64,000 bases of DNA from Nesterenkonia sp. LB17 (GTDB lineage: Bacteria > Actinomycetota > Actinomycetes > Actinomycetales > Micrococcaceae), in the NCBI RefSeq assembly GCF_022565915.1, contig NZ_JAJOYX010000001.1, positions 434,001-498,000 of the forward strand, given 5' to 3'. The notes under the pieces are model-generated. The model was not told the origin of the DNA, ran no database searches, and saw only the letters and a program-made list of their open reading frames with translations. This document shows positions 61,618 through 64,000 of this stretch, one piece after another. A program made the position numbers and the translations under genes. Numbering within the stretch: the first letter of the stretch is position 1; every line of letters begins with the position of its first letter.

Positions 61618-62175
61618 ATGGCGAACGAGATTGCACTGTTCACGCTTCTGAGCGACCAGGAGCAGGGGTACAACCGCGACGAGGTTGACGAATTCATGGC
61701 TCGGGCCCGCGTGGCCTATGACTCCGGCGAGGGCATGGCCCTGTCCGAGATCCGTGACGTCAGCTTCTCCATGACCGGCGGCGGCTATGACCCTGCTGAG
61801 GTGGACGGCGCGCTGGACCGGCTTGAGGACGCCTTCGCCAGCGCCGAGCGGGACAAATACATCGATGCCCACGGCGAGGACGCCTGGTACGAGATGCTCG
61901 CCGAGCGCGCTGAGCCGCTGCGCGGACGGCTCTCCCGCCCGGACGGCAGACGCTTCCGCGAGCCCGCGCACTCGGCCTCCAACGGTTACCGCAAGGAGCA
62001 GGTCGACGAGCTCTGCCGCCAGCTTGAGCAGTACCTCGACGGTGAGAACCCGATGAGCGTCGACGAGGTCCGCACCATCACCTTCAGCGGCGCCCACGGC
62101 CACAACGGCTACGACGAGGCCCAGGTGGACGCCTTCCTGGACAAGATGACCGAGATCATGGCCTCCGTCGGCTGA
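61618..62175 (+). CDS. DivIVA-motif repeat protein
   Basis: About 185 aa (ATG 61618; ATG 61612, overlapping the cdsA stop as ATGA, is an alternative). Four copies of a short GY-x-x-x-[EQ]VD motif are visible: GYNRDEVDEFM, GYDPAEVDGALD, GYRKEQVDELC and GYDEAQVDAFLD, each preceded by an F-[ST]-like strand. These match the DivIVA N-terminal-like (TIGR03544-type) domain found in actinobacteria. No long coiled coil follows, so it is not a full DivIVA. Function unknown; possibly cell-envelope or division related. Confidence 0.82.
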   Translation: MANEIALFTLLSDQEQGYNRDEVDEFMARARVAYDSGEGMALSEIRDVSFSMTGGGYDPAEVDGALDRLEDAFASAERDKYIDAHGEDAWYEMLAERAEPLRGRLSRPDGRRFREPAHSASNGYRKEQVDELCRQLEQYLDGENPMSVDEVRTITFSGAHGHNGYDEAQVDAFLDKMTEIMASVG

Positions 62176-62199
62176 CCCTTTCCTTTCTCTCTCTTCTCG

Positions 62200-62950
62200 A
62201 TGAGGGTCCTGGGACCCGGCTCCGCGGAGTTTTCCCCAGGACCGGATCAGCTGCTCCGGCTCCACAGCCGAGGCCTCGGCCGCCCCTGGCGCGTTGCCCG
62301 GGTGTGCACTGAATACCGTGGAGTCACTGGACCTGCCCCGGGATGGTCGCCGCCGACGCGCGCTGTTCGTGCCGGCGACAGGACGACGACGGGCGCGTCT
62401 CCTGGCCTCCGGCATGCCGCGCCGCCGTTCCATATCAGCAGCCCCGCAGGAGGTTCCCGCGTGCAGCGGCCTGACTTGGTTGTGGGGCACCGGATCACGG
62501 TGCCTGAGCGGTTCATCGTCGACCTCGCAGGCTTCAGGGTCACCTCGCCCGCCTATCTGGGGCGTGCGGGAGGCGCTGGAGCTCATCTGCGAAGGCGTCG
62601 ATTCGCCGCAGGAGTCCCGACTGCGCTTCTTCATGCATCTCGCCGGCTTGCCTGAACCGCGGGTGAATCCGGTGATCCGGCATCCCAGCGGGCACCCGTG
62701 GTTCGAGCCTGACCTGGCGATCCCGGAGTTCCGCGTCTCGATCCAGTAGGAGGGGGAGGAGCTCCACTCCACACCGGGCAGCGTCCGTAAAGATGTGCGC
62801 CGCAGCGAGATCACCGAGCAGCTGGGCTGGCTCGAGGTCAGGATCACCGCGGACCACATGGGGGATCAGGGGCGCCGCGGGATCCAACGCATCCAGTGTG
62901 TCCTGGTCCAGCAAGGCTGGCGTCCCGAAAATCCCACCACACACAGTTGA
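62200..62950 (+). pseudogene. Degraded DUF559/AbiEi-like endonuclease-domain gene
   Basis: Two plus-strand frames carry successive parts of one family. Frame A (62200 to ~62565) has RPDLVVGHRITVPERFIVDL and FRVTSPA. After a frameshift near 62560-62570, frame B gives REALELICEGVDSP, ESRLRFFMHLAGLPEPRVNP and PDLAIPEFRVSIQ. A TAG (62747-62749) then replaces the expected Tyr of the Q-Y-[DE]-G motif, and the same frame continues with EGEELHSTPG, VRKDVRRSEITEQLGWLEV and RIQCVLVQQGWRP to TGA 62948-62950. The middle of the family's N-terminal half also seems deleted. Intact relatives resemble Vsr-fold DUF559 proteins often annotated with AbiEi antitoxin domains. Confidence 0.78.
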
Positions 62951-63017
62951 GGGGCGGATTCTCCGAGCAGCCTCTGCCGTTTCCGGCATGAAGTACTCGT
63001 AGAATCCGCCCCTCAAC
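62946..63017. repeat. Dispersed palindrome copy 3 (GGCGGATTCT family)
   Basis: Perfect 17-bp arms 62946-62962 (gttgaggggcggattct) and 63001-63017, 38-nt loop. It begins at the stop of the pseudogene and ends 19 bp before the stop of the convergent symporter gene. Confidence 0.85.
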
Positions 63018-63036
63018 GAATGGGGGTGAAGAAGGC

Positions 63037-64000
63037 CTAGTGGTCGGCGGCCTTCTCGGCGCCGACACCGGTCAGCGAGCGGATCTCCATCTCGGCCTGC
63101 TTGGCCGGATCCTCCGCCACCTTCGAGGTCAGCGAACCGATCCAACCCAGCAGGAAGGCCAGCGGGATCGAGATCAGACCCGGGTTGGTCAGCGGGTACA
63201 GCGCCAGGTCGATCTCCGGGAAGAACGAGGTGTCGCGGCCCCAGACCACGGGCGAGAAGGCGATCAGCAGCAGCGCCGAGCCGAGTCCGCCGTACATGGA
63301 CCACAGCGCGCCACGGGTGGTGAAGCGCTTCCAGAACAGCGAGAACAGGATCGTCGGCAGGTTCGCCGAGGCGGCGACCGCGAAGGCCAGCGCCACCAGG
63401 AAGGCGACGTTCTGCCCCTGTGCACCGATGCCGCCGAGGATCGCGAGGATGCCGACCACGATCACGGTCATCTTGGCAGCCTTGACCTCGCCGGCGGAGT
63501 CGATCTTGCCCTTCTTGATGACCTGGGCGTAGACGTCGTGGGCGAAGGAGGCCGAGGCCGTGATCGTCAGACCCGCGACCACCGCGAGGATGGTGGCGAA
63601 GGCGACGGCGGCGATGAAGCCCAGCAGGAACGTCCCGCCGAGCTCGTAGGCCAGCAGCGGTGCCGCGGAGTTCTGCCCGCCGGGTGCTGCCAGGATCGTC
63701 TCGGTGTCCAGCAGTGCCGCTGCGCCGTAGCCCAGCACCAGGGTGAACAGGTAGAACGCGCCGATCAGGGCGATGGCCACCACGACGGACTTGCGTGCGT
63801 CCTTGGCGGTGGGAACCGTGTAGAAGCGGATCAACACGTGCGGCAGGGCGGCGGTGCCCAGAACCAGTGCGATGCCCAGGGACATGAAGTCCAGCTTGGT
63901 GAAGAGATCCGCGCCGTACTGCAGGCCGGGCTCGAGGAGAGCCTCTTCACCGGTGTTGTCCACCGCTGCGCCGAGCAGCTCGGAGAAGTTGAAGCCGTAG
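63037..64000 (-). CDS. actP: Sodium:solute symporter, cation/acetate symporter type (C-terminal part, runs off window)
   Basis: At least 321 residues; the 5' end is beyond position 64000 and the frame is open to the edge. SSS-family transporter: LGIALVLGTAALPHVLIRFY (the ActP-type 'GTaaLPHil(m)RFy' motif), DARKSVVVAIALIGAFYLF, AFATILAVVAGLTITASASF and FAVAASANLPTILFSLFWKR. About eight or more TM helices visible. Imports acetate and other short monocarboxylates with Na+ or H+. The C-terminal tail ends EKAADH. ActP is the best guess; other SSS monocarboxylate symporters are possible. Confidence 0.9.
   Translation of the reverse strand, partial: YGFNFSELLGAAVDNTGEEALLEPGLQYGADLFTKLDFMSLGIALVLGTAALPHVLIRFYTVPTAKDARKSVVVAIALIGAFYLFTLVLGYGAAALLDTETILAAPGGQNSAAPLLAYELGGTFLLGFIAAVAFATILAVVAGLTITASASFAHDVYAQVIKKGKIDSAGEVKAAKMTVIVVGILAILGGIGAQGQNVAFLVALAFAVAASANLPTILFSLFWKRFTTRGALWSMYGGLGSALLLIAFSPVVWGRDTSFFPEIDLALYPLTNPGLISIPLAFLLGWIGSLTSKVAEDPAKQAEMEIRSLTGVGAEKAADH

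Noticed and set aside
62540-63304. 254-codon minus-strand frame over the pseudogene and symporter end
   Set aside because: Its sequence is the shadow of the symporter C-terminus and the antisense of the DUF559 pseudogene; no family signature.

Overview
The window is high-GC, densely coded actinobacterial chromosome. The gene families and order (DUF1844 next to infC-rpmI-rplT; typA, fdxA, dapC, gltA, dapD/dapE; rpsB-tsf-pyrH-frr-cdsA; succinylase-type DAP pathway; an Mrp antiporter with fused A/B subunits; HspR-type heat-shock operator) point to Micrococcales, most likely Micrococcaceae such as Nesterenkonia or a close relative. That placement is inference. I see no prophage, insertion sequence, CRISPR array or origin; this is mostly core chromosome.

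Layout. 1-2783: the end of a minus-strand glycosyltransferase operon. 2886-4994: DUF1844 gene, then infC (ATC start), rpmI and rplT. 5161-12968: housekeeping and accessory enzymes (SpoU rRNA/tRNA methylase, RNHCP protein, 3-methyladenine glycosylase, S9 peptidase, acylphosphatase, amidohydrolase, CDF metal exporter, SodC-like lipoprotein). 13139-19333: a complete translationally coupled Mrp Na+/H+ antiporter operon preceded by a small leader reading frame. 19373-20644: BrkB-family membrane protein. 21104-33659: two complete peptide-type ABC importers in tandem, one with a fused double ATPase and one with separate ATPases. 33918-42723: typA, fdxA, dapC, gltA and the divergent dapD/dapE pair. 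42798-47382: SDR, GNAT, LOG-family protein, tRNA-Asn, purU, hsp20, siderophore-interacting protein. 47453-57039: membrane/envelope genes (TM2 protein, holin-like protein, CDP-alcohol phosphatidyltransferase with a GT4 glycosyltransferase, PQQ-type sugar dehydrogenase lipoprotein, tRNA-Met, a pterin-synthase-like/BchC-like/GT4 cluster, FUSC protein, M23 protein). 57425-62175: rpsB-tsf, then pyrH-frr-cdsA and a DivIVA-repeat protein. 62200-62950: a DUF559-type pseudogene. 63037-64000: an acetate-symporter-type SSS transporter running off the edge.

Regulatory sequence. Many genes lack a Shine-Dalgarno but have a TANNNT -10 hexamer 6-8 nt upstream of the start codon, which implies leaderless transcripts. 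Several strong hairpins are visible: after rplT, between tsf and pyrH, after brkB, and a 22-bp perfect stem between a solute-binding protein and its permease. Three copies of a dispersed palindrome built around GGCGGATTCT lie at gene ends. A HAIR-like inverted repeat precedes hsp20.

Most noteworthy: the cluster at 52485-55146 (a PTPS/QueD-like protein lacking canonical metal and catalytic residues, a BchC-like dehydrogenase and a glycosyltransferase), the Mrp leader frame coupled to mnhA, the leaderless-promoter rule, the palindrome family, and a poly-G/poly-C block at 29350-29487 that looks like a sequencing or assembly artefact in a terminator.
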